Assembly (NCBI GenBank): GCA_027186245.1
Contig: CP114495.1
Span: forward strand, 77,001-141,000
DNA from: Coriaria nepalensis
Lineage: Eukaryota; Streptophyta; Magnoliopsida; Cucurbitales; Coriariaceae
Length of the DNA stretch: 64,000 nucleotides
Direction of reading: 5' to 3'
The position numbers were made by a program, and so were the translations under genes. This document shows, piece by piece, positions 1 through 12,962 of this stretch. Below the pieces are notes generated by a model. It was not told the DNA's origin. It did not search any database and saw only the letters and a program-made list of their open reading frames with translations. How positions within the stretch are numbered: the first letter of the stretch is position 1; every line of letters begins with the position of its first letter.

Positions 1-1329
1 CAAATTTAATTCAAAACTAATTTAAAATATAATATTATCTATTTTAAATAAAATCATATCTTATTTGAATTATTAAATTAGTTTCTCAAACTAATTTAAA
101 TTTGACTTGCATAATTTTAATATTAAATTGATATCAATTAATATTAAATTGATATCAATTAATATTAGATAACATATTTAATTCAAAATTAAATATATTA
201 TTATTTATTTAAAGTGAATTTTGAAATTAACTTCTTTATTTAAATACATCTTTGAATTAATTAATTCTCTAATTAACTAATTAATATCAATTATCTCATA
301 ATTTCATCTTTGTTCTTGAAAACTATTTTCTTTACAAATAAACTCTTTCTTTACCTTTATATCACTCTTACCCTATACAGTATTTTATAAAGACAACCTT
401 TATAATTCCAATCTTCAATAAATTAGACTCTTTAATCTAATAAATCTTATTTATTAATCTCAATATTATTCTACTAAAAATATAAGATTGCACTCTTGCA
501 ATTATAGACCAAATTACTGAGCAATCTCTAGTAATCCATTGATATTATCATTCATGTAACTTTAATCCTCTAATAATTGTTTCATAATTAGAGTTTGTCA
601 AAATTATTATTCTACCATTCTAATTATCTCTTTATCCTTAAATATCATTAATCTCCTAGTGAACGGTCAATTTATAACTTAATTATAAATTTGAGCTCAA
701 AACCATTCAGTTCTAGAATTAACCCTCAAGGGAACCAATATATAATATTCCATGAAAAAGGTTTGGATTCCATATCTGTAAATCATGTTTCCAGCCGCTT
801 ATCTCAATGAACGTCTAAAACAAAAGTCTTTAGCCTGTTTTACAAACAAATCATGATGAGTAGATTAAAAGATCAAGTTGACATAACACAAGAGTTTATG
901 ACTACTTAAGATTTAGATTGATATGCATATGATCATCTATTGATATAAACAAAATTCTTTATGGAAAATGGTAAGTTGATAAAGAATTAATTCATATTGG
1001 GTCTAGTCCTATATAATCCAATTATATAAAGCACCTCCACTAAGATGTCTATCTACATCAATGATACGGATCTAGATAACTTGCATTCACAATGCTAGTG
1101 GACCGTACTATCAACCATTAATTAAATATTTCATATTTTAATACATTGCAGATAATTTAATTCATTATCTATAATCTTAATCCTCTCATACTAATATAAG
1201 ATTATAGTTACATAACTGAATTTGAAATTTTCTAGTATTGATACATATCATTCAATAATAACATATTCACAATAATTATATAGAAAAATATCACTTTTCT
1301 TAATTTCATAACACAATACTCATCGCATA
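1..1329. other. AT-rich region without a recognisable gene
   Basis: No ORF of note and no protein similarity that I recognise. A unit of about 21 bp built around the palindrome ttgatatcaa is directly repeated near 119-165. The stretch replaces the gag and 5' LTR that should precede the copia coding remnant beginning at about 1330, so it is probably another non-coding element or a rearranged LTR. That identity is inference only. Confidence 0.4.
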
Positions 1330-4300
1330 TTTTTAGGACACCATGCCCAATAGTTCTAACCACATGTCACATGATCTTAGTCTATTTGAGACAATAGATA
1401 GAAATTTTTCAACCAACATAATGGTGGGGAATGGAGAAACAGTTCGAACTTATGGCAAAGGACCTATTGGTGTTCAAACCAATAGTAGAATCAGACATAT
1501 AGCCAATGTGTTATATGTGTTTGACATCAATCAGAATCTATTGAGTGTAGGGCAGATGATGAATCATGGATACACTCTAATGTTTAGAGGATCTCACAGT
1601 GTTATTCATAATGCTCAGTTAAATAAAGTGGTCAGAGTTCCAATTCAGCACAGTTACTTCATTGTAGATTGGAAGCATCAAGCATTATCATGCAGAGGAG
1701 TAGATTCTAGGACATGGCACAAACTATTTAGCCATTTTGATCTCAACTCAATCAAGAAGCTAAATTGAAAAGGTATTGCACAAGACATGTCTTATGTTCA
1801 ACCTCAACCAGAAGTGTGTGAAGGTTATCAACTTGGAAAGAAGAAGAAGAAGGTGTTTCCAAAAAATCAAGTTAAAATGGCTGAGAAGAAACTTGAGATG
1901 ATCCACTCAGATGTGTATGGACCTTTCAATGTGATGTCTTTAAATGGCTCCTAGTATTTTATCATCTTCATATATGACAAGTCAAGGTTTTGTTGGACAC
2001 ACTTTCTCAAAGAAAAGTCTGAAATATTTTATGTCTTCAAGAAGTGTAAAGCATTGGTGGAGACAAAAAGTGAAAAGAAAATGAAGGCCATCAAAACAAT
2101 ATATGTCACTCGTTCAAGCAATTCTGTCAAGGTAATGGTATTAATCACCAACTTACCATTCCTTATAATTCTCAACATAATAGTGTTTCTGAAAGGAAAA
2201 ATAGTACCATAATGGAGATGACAAAGAGTATGTTATTTGAGAAGCAAATGCCTAAGAAGTCTTGGGCTGAAACAGCAAGCACAAGTGTATATATTTTGAA
2301 TATACTTCCAACTAAGCACGTAAGGAACATGACTTCATTTGAAGTCTAGTATGACAATAAGCCTTCTGTCTCTCACTTGAAAATCTTTGGTTCGATGTGT
2401 TTTGTGCATATATCATATGTAAAAAGAGACAAACTTTCTGAGAAGGTTGAGAAGTGTGTGTTGGTAGGCTACAACCTTGATGCCAAAGGACACAAGGTAT
2501 TTAATCCTAAGGAAAACAATGTGGTAAATGCTTGAGATATAACTGTTGATGAAGAAACCAAGCTTGATTGGAATTTTGAAGGAATTGATGGTGACTACTT
2601 TGATTTCATTCCTAAAATTTAAATTCCATAAATTCAAGAAGACAGTGAATCAGGATCTAATTCTGAACTAAGAGTCCAAAGGTTTAGGCCTCTTGCTGAT
2701 GTGTATCAAAGGTGCAATACTGATGTGTTTAAACCTATGTCATTCAATGAAGATGTAAATGATGAACATTGGATTGATGCAATGAAGGAGGAGCTAGACA
2801 TGATTGAAAAAAATCAAACATGGGAACTTATAGATAGGCCTGAACATTATAAGGTGATTGGGGTCAAGTAGATTTACAAGCTGAAGCACAATGTAGATGG
2901 AATTATTAACAAGTATAATGCAAGACTTGTTGTCAAAGGAGATACTCAACAATATGGTGTTGACTATTCTGAGACCTTTGCTCTTATTGCAAAGCTGGAC
3001 ACAATTAGACTTTTAATTGGGCTTGCTGCTAGAAATGGTTGGTGCATACATCAACTAGATGTGAAGTCTGCATTTCTAAATGGAATTCTGGAGGAAGAAA
3101 TTTATGTCGATCAGCCTGGGGAGTTTCATGTCAAGGGTCAAGAAGACAGAGTGTTCAAATTGTTCAAGGCCCTCTATGGACTGAAACAGGCTCCTAGAGC
3201 TTGGTATAGCAGGATTGACAATCATCTTATCTCATCCAATTTCAAGAGAAGTGAAAGTGATCATACTCTATATGTCAAAAGATCAAGTACTTTCACTATA
3301 ATCATCTCTCTTTATGTTGATAATTTGTTAATTACTGGAAATGATGAAGTAGATGTGATAACCATTAAATCTGAGATGAAATGCGAATTTAAAATGATTG
3401 ATTTGGGGTTGATGAATTTTTTTCTAGGAATGAAAGTGTTCCAAAGGTCTAGAGGGATATTTGTGTCACAGGAGAAGTATGTTAAGAGTTTGTTGAAGAA
3501 GTTTAAAATGGACTCTTACAAACATATTTCCACATCTCTGATTGCTAATGAAAAGTTAGTAAAGGTAGACGTCACTTAGAAAGTAAATGAATCTTAATTT
3601 AGAAATTTAATTGGTAGTCTGATGTATTTGACAACCACTAAACCAGACATAATGTACTCGATCAATATGTTATCAAGGTATAAGCATTGTCCAAGTCAAA
3701 ATCATCTTGGACCAGCTAAAAGAGTTCTAAGATACTTGAAGGGGACTATAGATTTTGGAATTCTGTTTGAAGAAACTGAGCCTCAACTGATGGTGTATGT
3801 TGACAGTGATTGGGTTGGATCTTTAGATGATTCTAAAAGCACCAGTGGTTATTGTTTCAGTTTCTCATTAGGGGTGTTTTACTAGTGTTCCAAGAAGTAG
3901 GTGTGGTTGCTCAATTCACAGCAGAAGCTAAGTATGTTGCAACAGTTTATGCAATAAATCAAGTAGTCTAGATTAGGAAAATCCTTGCTGATCTGGGATT
4001 CATTCAAACTCTACCAACTACCATTCATTGTGATAGTCTCTTTGCTATTGCCATTTCAGAAAATTTAGTCCACTTTGAAAGAATAAAGCGCATCCAAGTT
4101 AAGTTTCATGCTATAAGAGAGAGAGAGAAAAAAAAAACGTCAAGCTTGTTTATTGCTCTTCTGAATAACACAATGCGGATATCTTCATAGAGTCTTTATC
4201 CACGTTAAAATTTGAAAAGTTTAGAGAAAAGTTGGAGGTAATTTCTAAACCAATTAAAGAGGAGTGTTAGAATTCAATTAGTTTGAGAATGACATAATTT

Positions 4301-4808
4301 CATAAAGAGATGACTTTTTTTATTAAAAGTCAAAATGACGTTGACTCGAATGGAAGGAGTTGGTCTAAGCTCAATCTGATTTGATGGCATTGATCTCACT
4401 CCATTTGGATATGTGGATCATAATCTATTTAGATTTCTTGATGCTGATATATTCTAAGGGTATGTTGCTTGCAGAACAAGTCATAGGCTATTTTTGTGTA
4501 TGATGATTGGATCTTTGATTTCATCACTCATTATCCTTTGTTTCGAAGTCAAGACTCATGTTTGGATCGGCATTGTCCATTGGATTTTTTCACAGCGTGG
4601 TGAAGTGCTTTTGCAGCATGTTTTGCTATAAAAGTTATATTTTTCTGGTTTTGTGATGTAATTGATCATTAGTTGTATTAATTTTTAGTTTTTCAATCTT
4701 ACTTTTACTTAATTTAAGGGATGTAGTTGGTAGCCTGATAATCTGTTTCAATTTGATGCTATTTATGTTGTAAAACATTCCATTTTAATACAATCTATTT
4801 TTTCCAGC
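1330..4808 (+). mobile_element. Decayed Ty1/copia retrotransposon, protease to 3' LTR
   Basis: Copia pol domains run in the normal order on the + strand. The protease/pre-integrase region is at 1343-1768 (SSNHMSHD and the following DINQNLLSVGQM block). A broken integrase occupies about 1880-2600, with WTHFLKEKSE. Reverse transcriptase is at 2740-3580 and includes [23 protein letters not shown] and the catalytic YVDN. RNase H is at about 3620-4200 (DSDWVGSLDDSKSTSGY). In-frame stops, for example near 1951, 2870, 3578 and 3884, kill the polyprotein. A purine-rich tract, aaagaggag, precedes tgttagaattc, so the 3' LTR starts near 4266. The gag, primer site and 5' LTR are missing or replaced. Confidence 0.85.
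4266..4808 (+). repeat. 3' LTR of the copia remnant
   Basis: Begins tgttagaatt immediately after the polypurine tract and appears to end ...ttttttccagca, where homology to the coiled-coil pseudogene starts. The left end is well supported. The right end is inferred from the TG...CA rule and the start of the neighbouring gene remnant. The 5' partner LTR was not found in the window. Confidence 0.55.
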
Positions 4809-5514
4809 ATTTTCACTTCTCTGTTCTAGGCCATCACTTGTCTTTCTGATTCTGTTTTCTAACAGCCTCTGCTGCAGAAATGTCACATGCTTCACTGCTT
4901 CTGTTCGGACCAAACTATCCAACAGCTTCATATCAGCTGTTCTCCCTTCAAAATCAAAATCACCAAATGAGCAACAATACGTGTACCAGAAAAGAGCTCG
5001 AGAATACATTGTTTTTGAAAAGCGTTCTCATATAGTCATATGTTGATTTAAAAGATAATTCAATTATATGTATAACCAAATGGAAATTCAAAAAGACATT
5101 CTTCTCACCCAGTTGTTCATTTCCCTGGCCTGTAACTTTGAAGGGAGACATTGCATCCAATTCATTTATGAAGTCAGGCTGATCGTAGTCCGTTACTGCT
5201 CTCACATTAGATGCACTTCCCAATCACTTGAATTGGAAATGGTTTGATAAGACATCAAACTTCTCAATGACTGTTTCCCATGTCTAGATTCCGAGACTGT
5301 CTTCCATCCCAGTGTTTCTTTTCCGCTTGCTTCCTCTCTGCTTTTGATAGTTTGAAGTCCTTCAAGAGCATCTGCTTCTCTTCCCTGTCCAGCTTCGATT
5401 TCCTCAGCATAGCTGACAAGATCTTATCTTTCTGTTCAGTATCCTTGTGCAGCATTACAATATCGGCAGATAGCTTTTGACCAAACAGTTCAGAATTCTG
5501 CTTTTGCTCCAACA

Positions 5515-5844
<330 letters not shown>

Positions 5845-6474
5845 TGATTTGACACAAGCTCCACAAAGGCAGTTTTGTGCTTCCAAAGCTCAGAAGAATG
5901 CTCTTTAGCTTCAAGTTTTGCACTTTCTCTCGATTCCTTGACTACTTCTTCAGCCCTCGATAGCTACTCTTCCAACTCCCTTAGCTTCTGCTGCTCTGCC
6001 ATCAATACTTTATCCTTAGATTCTACCAGAATCTCCATCTTCTTCAATTTTACATTAGGTTGAGATAAAGCATCATTCTTCATCTTCTCAACCATTCTCA
6101 GTTGATTCATTAGAATTTCAATTTGCTTCTGAAGCTTCTTCCTTTCATTTAACCATCCCTGCTCCCGCATGGCGAAAATGGACACGACTTTCTCATTGGC
6201 CTTAGCATCCTCACGCCTTATCCTCTTCAATTATTGGGTCTCTGTTTTAGCATCCTCAAGCTTGTGAAGAAGAAGCTCAAACTTGTATTTTGCATGCCCT
6301 TGTTCTCTTTGAACTCTCCAGGGAAGTAATCCTGTGAACTGAAACATTTTCTGTCTCAATTCAGACCGGACCTCCTCTTTGTCTTCAGGAATTGACAACA
6401 CTCGAAGAGCAAACACAAGCAACGCCGACATACTTATACAACTGATTCTCAATCTTCTCCGCCGAGACTAATAC

Positions 6475-6706
6475 TGTTAAGAACTAAAGTGTTTGAAAAG
6501 ATAATAACTTGAATTTTATTGAATCATAAAGTTGGCTATAAATAGCCTATATAGCAACTGAAATATGAAAGGATGCAGCCCACTCAACACCATTTGATAG
6601 TGTGGCAATTAAGGAAAGGAATAGGTAAAATAACAGACTATCCCTTTAACAATAGGGATTATTCAAACAAAAGAATCCTAACTACCTGAAACAATTACTT
6701 TTAACA
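6475..6706 (-). mobile_element. Solo LTR with AATAC target duplication
   Basis: A 232-bp unit starts tgttaa and ends ttaaca, perfect short inverted termini, and is flanked on both sides by aatac (6470-6474 and 6707-6711). Read on the minus strand it has a TATA-like ggctatttatagcc segment, as an LTR promoter would. No internal domain is present, so it is a solo LTR left by recombination. It splits the first exon of the coiled-coil pseudogene. Orientation is inferred from the TATA-like element. Confidence 0.75.
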
Positions 6707-6750
6707 AATACAAGAGTCTGACTTTTCGAGATTTCTTTCTCATCATCCAT

Positions 6751-8340
6751 TCCTCTGAATGTCAGGATCCAGAAAAGGGTTAACGAGTAGTGCTGATAGC
6801 GAGAAACCAAGCACCCATCTGAATTACAGTAATGAAATCATTACATCACCACTCTTCTGATATTTCACATCAGAAAGGAAATGAAAGCTTGCTTTCAAAA
6901 AGCAGAATGGAGGCTGCTGCAGAGCCTCCCAACTTCAAAAGAAACCGCTTTTCACTTCAATATGAGCTTCTTCTAAGTCGGTAATATGAATGCTTACACG
7001 CATCTCTAACTGCAGAGAAAGCGAAAATAATCACTTAAAAATCCACACTTTAATTGAATGCATCTCGGGAAAGAAGAAGGAAAGGAAAAAAAAAGTGTTC
7101 CCTTGTTTTCGGCGAAACACTTACCACCCTATGAACTCCGTTGCTCTTCTTCACCTTTTCCCCAGAAAGAAACTGAGTAATCTGCTTTAACTCTGTTCAC
7201 AAGAAAGAAAGAAAAACTAAACAGATTTCGACACTTGCCTGAAAAAGATCTGAAATTATTCCTTCCTCACCACTCAAAAAGAAAGGTGAACTTGAGAAAT
7301 TGATTATCAAATTTGAATAAATGAATTGTTTGTGTTGGAAGATATCAGAATAAGTAGCAAAGAAGTGGAGAATGGAGACCAACGGCTGGCCCACATCGTC
7401 GCATCATTCACATGGAACTGCTATACTATATTATTGCACATTTGGTTCATATCTGATAATCAATGCCCTTCGAGTTGAAACCCGACAAGTTGAAATAATT
7501 CTAAGGATCTGGCCTTCGAATCTGGATTACGTACTAAGACTTGTCTTTTATTTTCTTCGTTTGGTTGGTTTTCTGGTTTTCGACAGGACCGGAGTGACTC
7601 TTCCATGCTTAAAATGGGGGCCGTATGCGTAATTTAGTCATAATAGTGGGCCGGTTCAAGATGAAATTATAAAAAATGCGGGAAGCCCATTATCTTCTTC
7701 ATAATCCCCGCCTTCCCGATATTCTTCTGTTTGTAAGTTTAGGTTGAACAAAATTTCGATTTTTGGTCAAATCGAAACAACCGATTCGGATTTTTATCGG
7801 TATGATCATAAAAATCGACTGAAATTGAATCGGTATTAGATCGGTTGATTTCGATCGAAAGCGATTGATTTTATAATTTTTATATTATTTTTTTTATTTT
7901 TATTTAATTATATTATAATATATGTAATTAATAAGAATATATTAATATTATAATTTATATAAATTTTAAATTATTTTATAAATTATTTTTATTTAGTATT
8001 ATAATATATTATAAATTTATAATTTATTAATTAAATATCATCTAAATAAATATAAATTAATTAAATAATTTTTAATACTAAATACAAAAAATAATCTATT
8101 TATTTCAGATTAATTAATATACCGAAACCAAACAAAATATCAACAATCAATTTAAATAAAATAAAACTTTAATTAAATATACCGGTCAAAACTAACCGCG
8201 GTTTTTTTTTTCTCGCCTCTACTTGTAGTCGATCTTTCTCAAGTTTCGCAAACCCTACTACGCCAATTAATTTCGCTCCAATTTCTTCTCGTTTGTTCTA
8301 ATTTTTCATTTTCTTCTCGGACTCCAATCCGATAGAAGGA
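6751..8340. other. Intergenic region upstream of TAP46
   Basis: This lies between two divergent gene starts (pseudogene - and TAP46 +). I see no gene. A very AT-rich block from about 7740 to 8205 begins and ends with repeats of aaatcg/accgat and ataccg type. It looks like a small inserted element, ending roughly 130 bp before the TAP46 ATG. I could not define clean terminal inverted repeats. Confidence 0.4.
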
Positions 8341-11161
8341 ATGGAGGACCTCCCTCTCCCCGCTCTCTTCGAGCAAGCGAAGAAGATCCATACGCTTGCA
8401 TCAGATTCAGCGGCCGATCAGGTACACTAATAAACGTGTTTATTTTGTGAAAGATTTGGTTTTGTTGCGTACATTTCGATTCGATCGGTTTTCTTACTTA
8501 TTTCCATCTTTTCTTCCTGGGACTCAGGAGCTTATTATGAAGGGTTGCGATGCCTTAGGAAAGTGCGAGGACATGATAAGCAAGCTGGGATTGCTCTCAT
8601 CGAATGAGACCAAGGATGATATCAGCACCTCAAATCTCAAATATATTCTGGTAAATTCTTGTATTTTATGTTATTTTTTCTATGATTCAGGGCTTTATGC
8701 CTGCTATTGTTGACTAGCTCCGAGTTGGTAGCTTTGGGTCAATTTTAGCTCTGGCAGATTTTGAAAGTAATCTCCTCCTACAGGTGCCTTTTTATCTTGC
8801 TGAGCTGACTGAAAAGATTGCACAAGATGACAGGATTCAGCTCCTTAAGGCTTCTCAACAAAGATTAAAAGTGAATGAATGCTTTCACACCTCTTGATTG
8901 TGGCTCCGATGCTACATACCTTTGGTTTGTTTGCATTTGGTAGATGTGTTAATCAACGATTTGTTTAACATTTTGATTCTACTATTACTTGTAGGAATTC
9001 ATTTCGTTTTGTGAGACAATGGAACTTGTACCTGAAGAGGAGCTAGAATCCTCTGCACAAGCTGTTTCAGACCGAAGGGCTCGCAAGGTATTATTTTGTT
9101 TTCATTTTTGTTTGTAGTTGTTTGTTGGAATTTGATTGTTGAGGTGAAGATATGGTGTTAAAGTTTTGAATGGAAGCTCGCATCTTGGCTGTATATTTAT
9201 TGTTCTTAAATTTTGTTTCTAGATTGCTCGGTTTAAACGACAGAAAGCTGCAGAATCAAAATTACTGGAGATTAAGGAATGGAAAGAGCGACGTGGACGT
9301 TCTAGTAAAGCAGCTGCTTTATCTACCCCCATTGAGGCAGGTGAGGAAGATCTGCTGGACGATGATGGGGAGGAAGAGCGAGAGGTGCATGTTTTTCTGT
9401 TTCTGTTTCATTTTTTTTTCCTTTCATTGGTTTTTTTTTTTTTTTTTTTTTTTTTTTTGGTTAGTCATTATATTTCTTGTGGGTGGATACCTATGAAGGA
9501 GCATGTAGTAGAAATTGTAGGAAGAAGAATACATATGATGGTGCTGAAAGTTTTCCAATCGATAGCTTTATGGGGCGATTATTTCATCTTTGAAAATGAT
9601 TTAACATCTTTCTGTAAAGCATAAGATAATGTCTATAGTGTGAATCTGTTATTTCTTGTGTTAAATTTTTTGTATCCCACATGACAATGGTCTTCTGATG
9701 TCGGAGCAACCCTATATGAGTGTCAAATGTGATGGTCTTCTGCTATCAGATAAACTCTCTTTTATGTATTGAGTATTTCAGAATACTGAATAACTATAGT
9801 GACTTAGTTAGATGGTTACTGATATTAAAAATTTGTCTCACAGGCTTGGCTTGCTGCCATCTCCTTGGCAATCTGCAAGGTTAGTTGTATGGGATAAATC
9901 TGTCATCTTCAGGCTATTTGTTTCTCTGTATGATTACTCATGCTTTTTATATCTCGTTACTACTAGGCATTTGATCTATTGGAAATGCTGAAAAAGGAGG
10001 AAGAGATGCTATCTGCTATTAAGGAGAAGAAAGCCAAGGTTCTTGAATATTTTTATCCTAAAAGTGGGAGCTGGCTTGGTGTGTTGTTTGCTGCATCATG
10101 TTTCCTTTCTGTCCCCTTTGAATAATTTGTTTTGACTTTTAAGTTGATGCATTCAAATGCATCAACTTCAACATTTCTGCCTTGACTCTTGGAGGAAATT
10201 ACATCTCAAATACTCGATCACTCTGCTGTTTTGAGCAGCCAATATTTCACTCAAGCTCTCATAAACAGTTCCAAAGAAGAGAGTGGTCTAATAACAGATG
10301 CATCAACTTCAACATTTCTGCCTTGACTCTTGGAGGAAATTACATCTCAAATACTCGATCACTCTGCTGTTTTGAGCAGCAAATATTTCACTCAAGCTCT
10401 CATAAACAGTTCCAAAGAAGAGAGTGGTCTAATAACAGTCTCCTTTGTCTTGTAATATCCAGGAATGGGACCAGGATTTCTCTAAGGACCTTCTTGATGA
10501 TCGAATGAGGAGAGCAGAAACTTGGCATCGTAATGCCGCTGTTAGAGCACAGTACACACAACCAAGGCAGCCAATCACTTGTGCTACTTTTGCTCAAGAT
10601 GTTCTGGAAGGGAGAGCTAGTGTTTCTCAGGCACATGAACACAAACATCAGCCCATGATATTTGGACCTGCCAGTCTAGTTGGTGGATCCCTTACAAGTG
10701 AAAGAGAGAGGATGGCGGCACAGGTTTTCCAACCTGGCTTCCGGTAAATTTCTGGGCTTCATAACTTCTTTTTCCTTTTCATTTAGTCCCTCACTTTTTT
10801 CGAAACATGAAATTCTACAGCGCGACATTATTATGGAAATTTTCTTAGAAGAGAATTTTCTTTTCTGATTTGTAAGCAAATATGAATATTTATTTGTGGA
10901 AGGCTACCAACGATGAGCATTGAGGAGGCTGGGCTGAGGGAGATGGAGATGATGAACAAATGGCAAGAGGAGACCGCTAAGTTCATGGAAGAAAGCAATA
11001 CCTCCTGGTACAAGGAGAGTCAAAAGCCAAGGCCTAGTGGTGGAGAGAATGAGGAAGATGAAGATGATGATGCTGCACAGGACAAGGCCAGGGCCTGGGA
11101 TGACTGGAAAGATGACAATCCTCGTGGTGCAGGCAACAAGAAGCTTACTCCATGTGGCTAA
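8341..11161 (+). CDS. TAP46: TAP46-like PP2A regulatory subunit (TAP42/alpha4 family)
   Basis: Nine exons: 8341-8421, 8528-8650, 8784-8870, 8995-9087, 9223-9384, 9844-9879, 9967-10038, 10463-10743 and 10903-11161. They join in frame to 397 residues, the usual length for plant TAP46. Recognisable blocks are MEDLPLPALFEQAKKIH, RRARKIARFKRQKAAE, CATFAQDVLEGRASVSQ and the C-terminal DDWKDDNPRGAGNKKLTPCG. The family binds catalytic subunits of PP2A-type phosphatases in the cytosol and acts downstream of TOR kinase in nutrient and autophagy control. An acidic stretch (EEDEDDDAAQ) precedes the conserved C-terminus. Intron 5 has a long poly-T, and intron 7 holds a 141-bp tandem duplication. All splice sites are GT-AG. 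No lesion is seen. Confidence 0.96.
9429..9459. repeat. Poly-T tract in TAP46 intron 5
   Basis: A nearly pure T run directly downstream of the exon 5 donor. It is intronic low-complexity sequence; short ORFs rich in Phe across it are artefacts. Confidence 0.9.
10157..10438. repeat. 141-bp tandem duplication in TAP46 intron 7
   Basis: Two head-to-tail copies, 10157-10297 and 10298-10438, differ at one base that I can see (cagccaat versus cagcaaat). Each copy ends aataacag, a potential splice acceptor, and the second copy ends 24 bp before the real exon 8 acceptor. The unit is a multiple of three, so an open frame runs through both, but it does not join the TAP46 frame. Confidence 0.95.
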
Positions 11162-12185
11162 ACCTGACCCCCCCCCCCCCCCGCCCCACACACACACTTA
11201 CCTTGTCTCTCTGTCTCCTATTCATGATGAAAGTACAGCTTTTTCTTTGTTTCATTCCCTTTTGGTGGGTAGTTGGCATGTATCTGTGTAGGCTGATAAA
11301 TACACATGGGAAACATTAAGCTATGTATCAAAATTAAGTAATTTAGTGCAACTTCTTGGAAACATTATTGGAGTGGGCCGAGTGGCTTGCCGATCGCCAT
11401 TTTGTTCTCAACTAAACTTTAAATGAATTTCATATTAGCCTCGGTAAAACTGCAAAACCATCATCCACGGATCCTCAACTAAGACTTTAAAATTGGTTGT
11501 CAACTTTGCACGAAATCAGGACCGTATGTTGTTGGCCTTTGGAGTAGATGAATCGGGATCATCCATTCACTTGCTTTGACCAAATAAATTAATGGAAAAC
11601 AATCATTATTAACCTTGACAGCACAGACAACAGCTAAGTAATTTAGGTTGGAAAGATGGGGACAGATTTCTTAGATGTCATTTGGAGCATATAGGCTTTC
11701 AACTTTCAAGACAAGGCGACTCAAAATGCCACCTCCATTCCTGGGTTCATTAAAAGGCAATCATAAATAAATAAAAACTTGGAAAACTGAAGGGTTCAAC
11801 AAACAACTTTCTATTGACATTAAGTTATCAGCAATTACATTATACGAAAGAAAAATTGAAAAGAGAGAGCATAAATGTAAATACCCAACACAATTTCTGT
11901 GGGTATCACACATTTCAACATCCTTATCAACAATACTTTTGTGCGATAAAGGTTTTAAAACTTTTCTTGAGACTCATATAACTCTACTAAACTTAACTGA
12001 AAAGCAAAAGAAAAATAACATCCCAGAACCCATCCTTTCTGCAAACATATATGCCTCTTTTGTATAGTAAATTCTCAACCAAATTGGCAATGCCAATGCA
12101 AAGTAGTAGTATACAAGTCGACGAACATTACCATTACTATTACCAGAACACTCCAATTCATTATTTACTTTTAAGCATCCCAAAC
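11162..12185. other. Convergent 3' regions of TAP46 and the phytolongin
   Basis: Contains the TAP46 3' UTR, with a poly-C/(CA)n run at 11168-11198, and the 3' UTR of the minus-strand phytolongin. No further gene is seen. Confidence 0.6.
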
Positions 12186-12962
12186 TCAGCTTTTGATGCA
12201 CTGAAACCCCCTGCAAACCCACAGCCATATAGCAAACAGGATCACACACACGGACAAATCGAGCAACAACACCACCCAAACATGTTTCCTCCAAATTTGC
12301 TCCGCCTTTTGCCGCTCTGCCGCTTGTGATACATTCTTTTCCATGGGCAATGAGTAATCTTTAGCGCCATTCACATCATCGCACACATCCACCTTATTCT
12401 CAATTGTTACAATCTTGCCTCCTTCTCCGTTAGTCTCTGCAGCTGATGACCTCTTCTTCTTCTTCTTCAGCCCGTTGCTCTTGTTTGTAAGCAGCGGTGT
12501 CAACACCGCCTTCTTCCCTTCTACCGAATCCAAGCTTAAACTTTGGCCGCTAACCGACCCACTGGACGTCAAATTAGTCAATCCCAAATCCAATGCAAAA
12601 ATTTCACGAAAAACAGGATAAAACCGAGCTTGCAAACAATGTGATGTGAAATTTTCAAATACAGTAATTGATTGGCTTTGGATCAACGCTTCAATCTGAC
12701 ATTTTAATCGGTTTAGGAGCCTGTGAATCTCGGATTTTGTGAGATCTTCATCGAATATTCCAAAACAGACGAGAGGTCCATCGATCATGAAGGTGTAGGT
12801 TCTTTTCCTGATGGTATGGGAGAATAAGGAATGGAAAGGAGGGGTTTTCTCAAGGCATTTCAAAGCTAATGCGTCGAGATTCGGTTCCTTGGTAAATTCA
12901 GCTAGGATTATGCTTCCTTTGGCAATGCAGGCATAGAAAACGAGATTCGGATTCGAAATCAT
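12186..12962 (-). CDS. Phytolongin (PHYL2-like longin-domain membrane protein)
   Basis: An intronless ORF of 258 residues. Residues 1 to about 125 form a longin domain, starting MISNPNLVFYACIAKGSIILAEF and running through the DGPLVCFGIFDEDLTKSEI block. A low-complexity linker with KKKKKR follows. There is a single C-terminal membrane anchor at about residues 229-249 (VWVVLLLDLSVCVILFAIW). Phytolongins are plant VAMP7 relatives in which the SNARE coiled coil is replaced by the PHYL domain; no SNARE heptad motif is visible here. They sit on ER, Golgi, plasma-membrane or post-Golgi membranes and are thought to act in secretion. Position next to TAP46 matches my memory of AT5G52990 (PHYL2.1). The start is the first ATG of the longin domain. 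The ORF is intact. Confidence 0.88.
   Translation of the reverse strand: MISNPNLVFYACIAKGSIILAEFTKEPNLDALALKCLEKTPPFHSLFSHTIRKRTYTFMIDGPLVCFGIFDEDLTKSEIHRLLNRLKCQIEALIQSQSITVFENFTSHCLQARFYPVFREIFALDLGLTNLTSSGSVSGQSLSLDSVEGKKAVLTPLLTNKSNGLKKKKKRSSAAETNGEGGKIVTIENKVDVCDDVNGAKDYSLPMEKNVSQAAERQKAEQIWRKHVWVVLLLDLSVCVILFAIWLWVCRGFQCIKS

Noticed and set aside
10182..10508. 108-codon ORF with a perfect internal repeat
   Set aside because: It is the TAP46 intron 7 duplication read through into exon 8 in the wrong frame.
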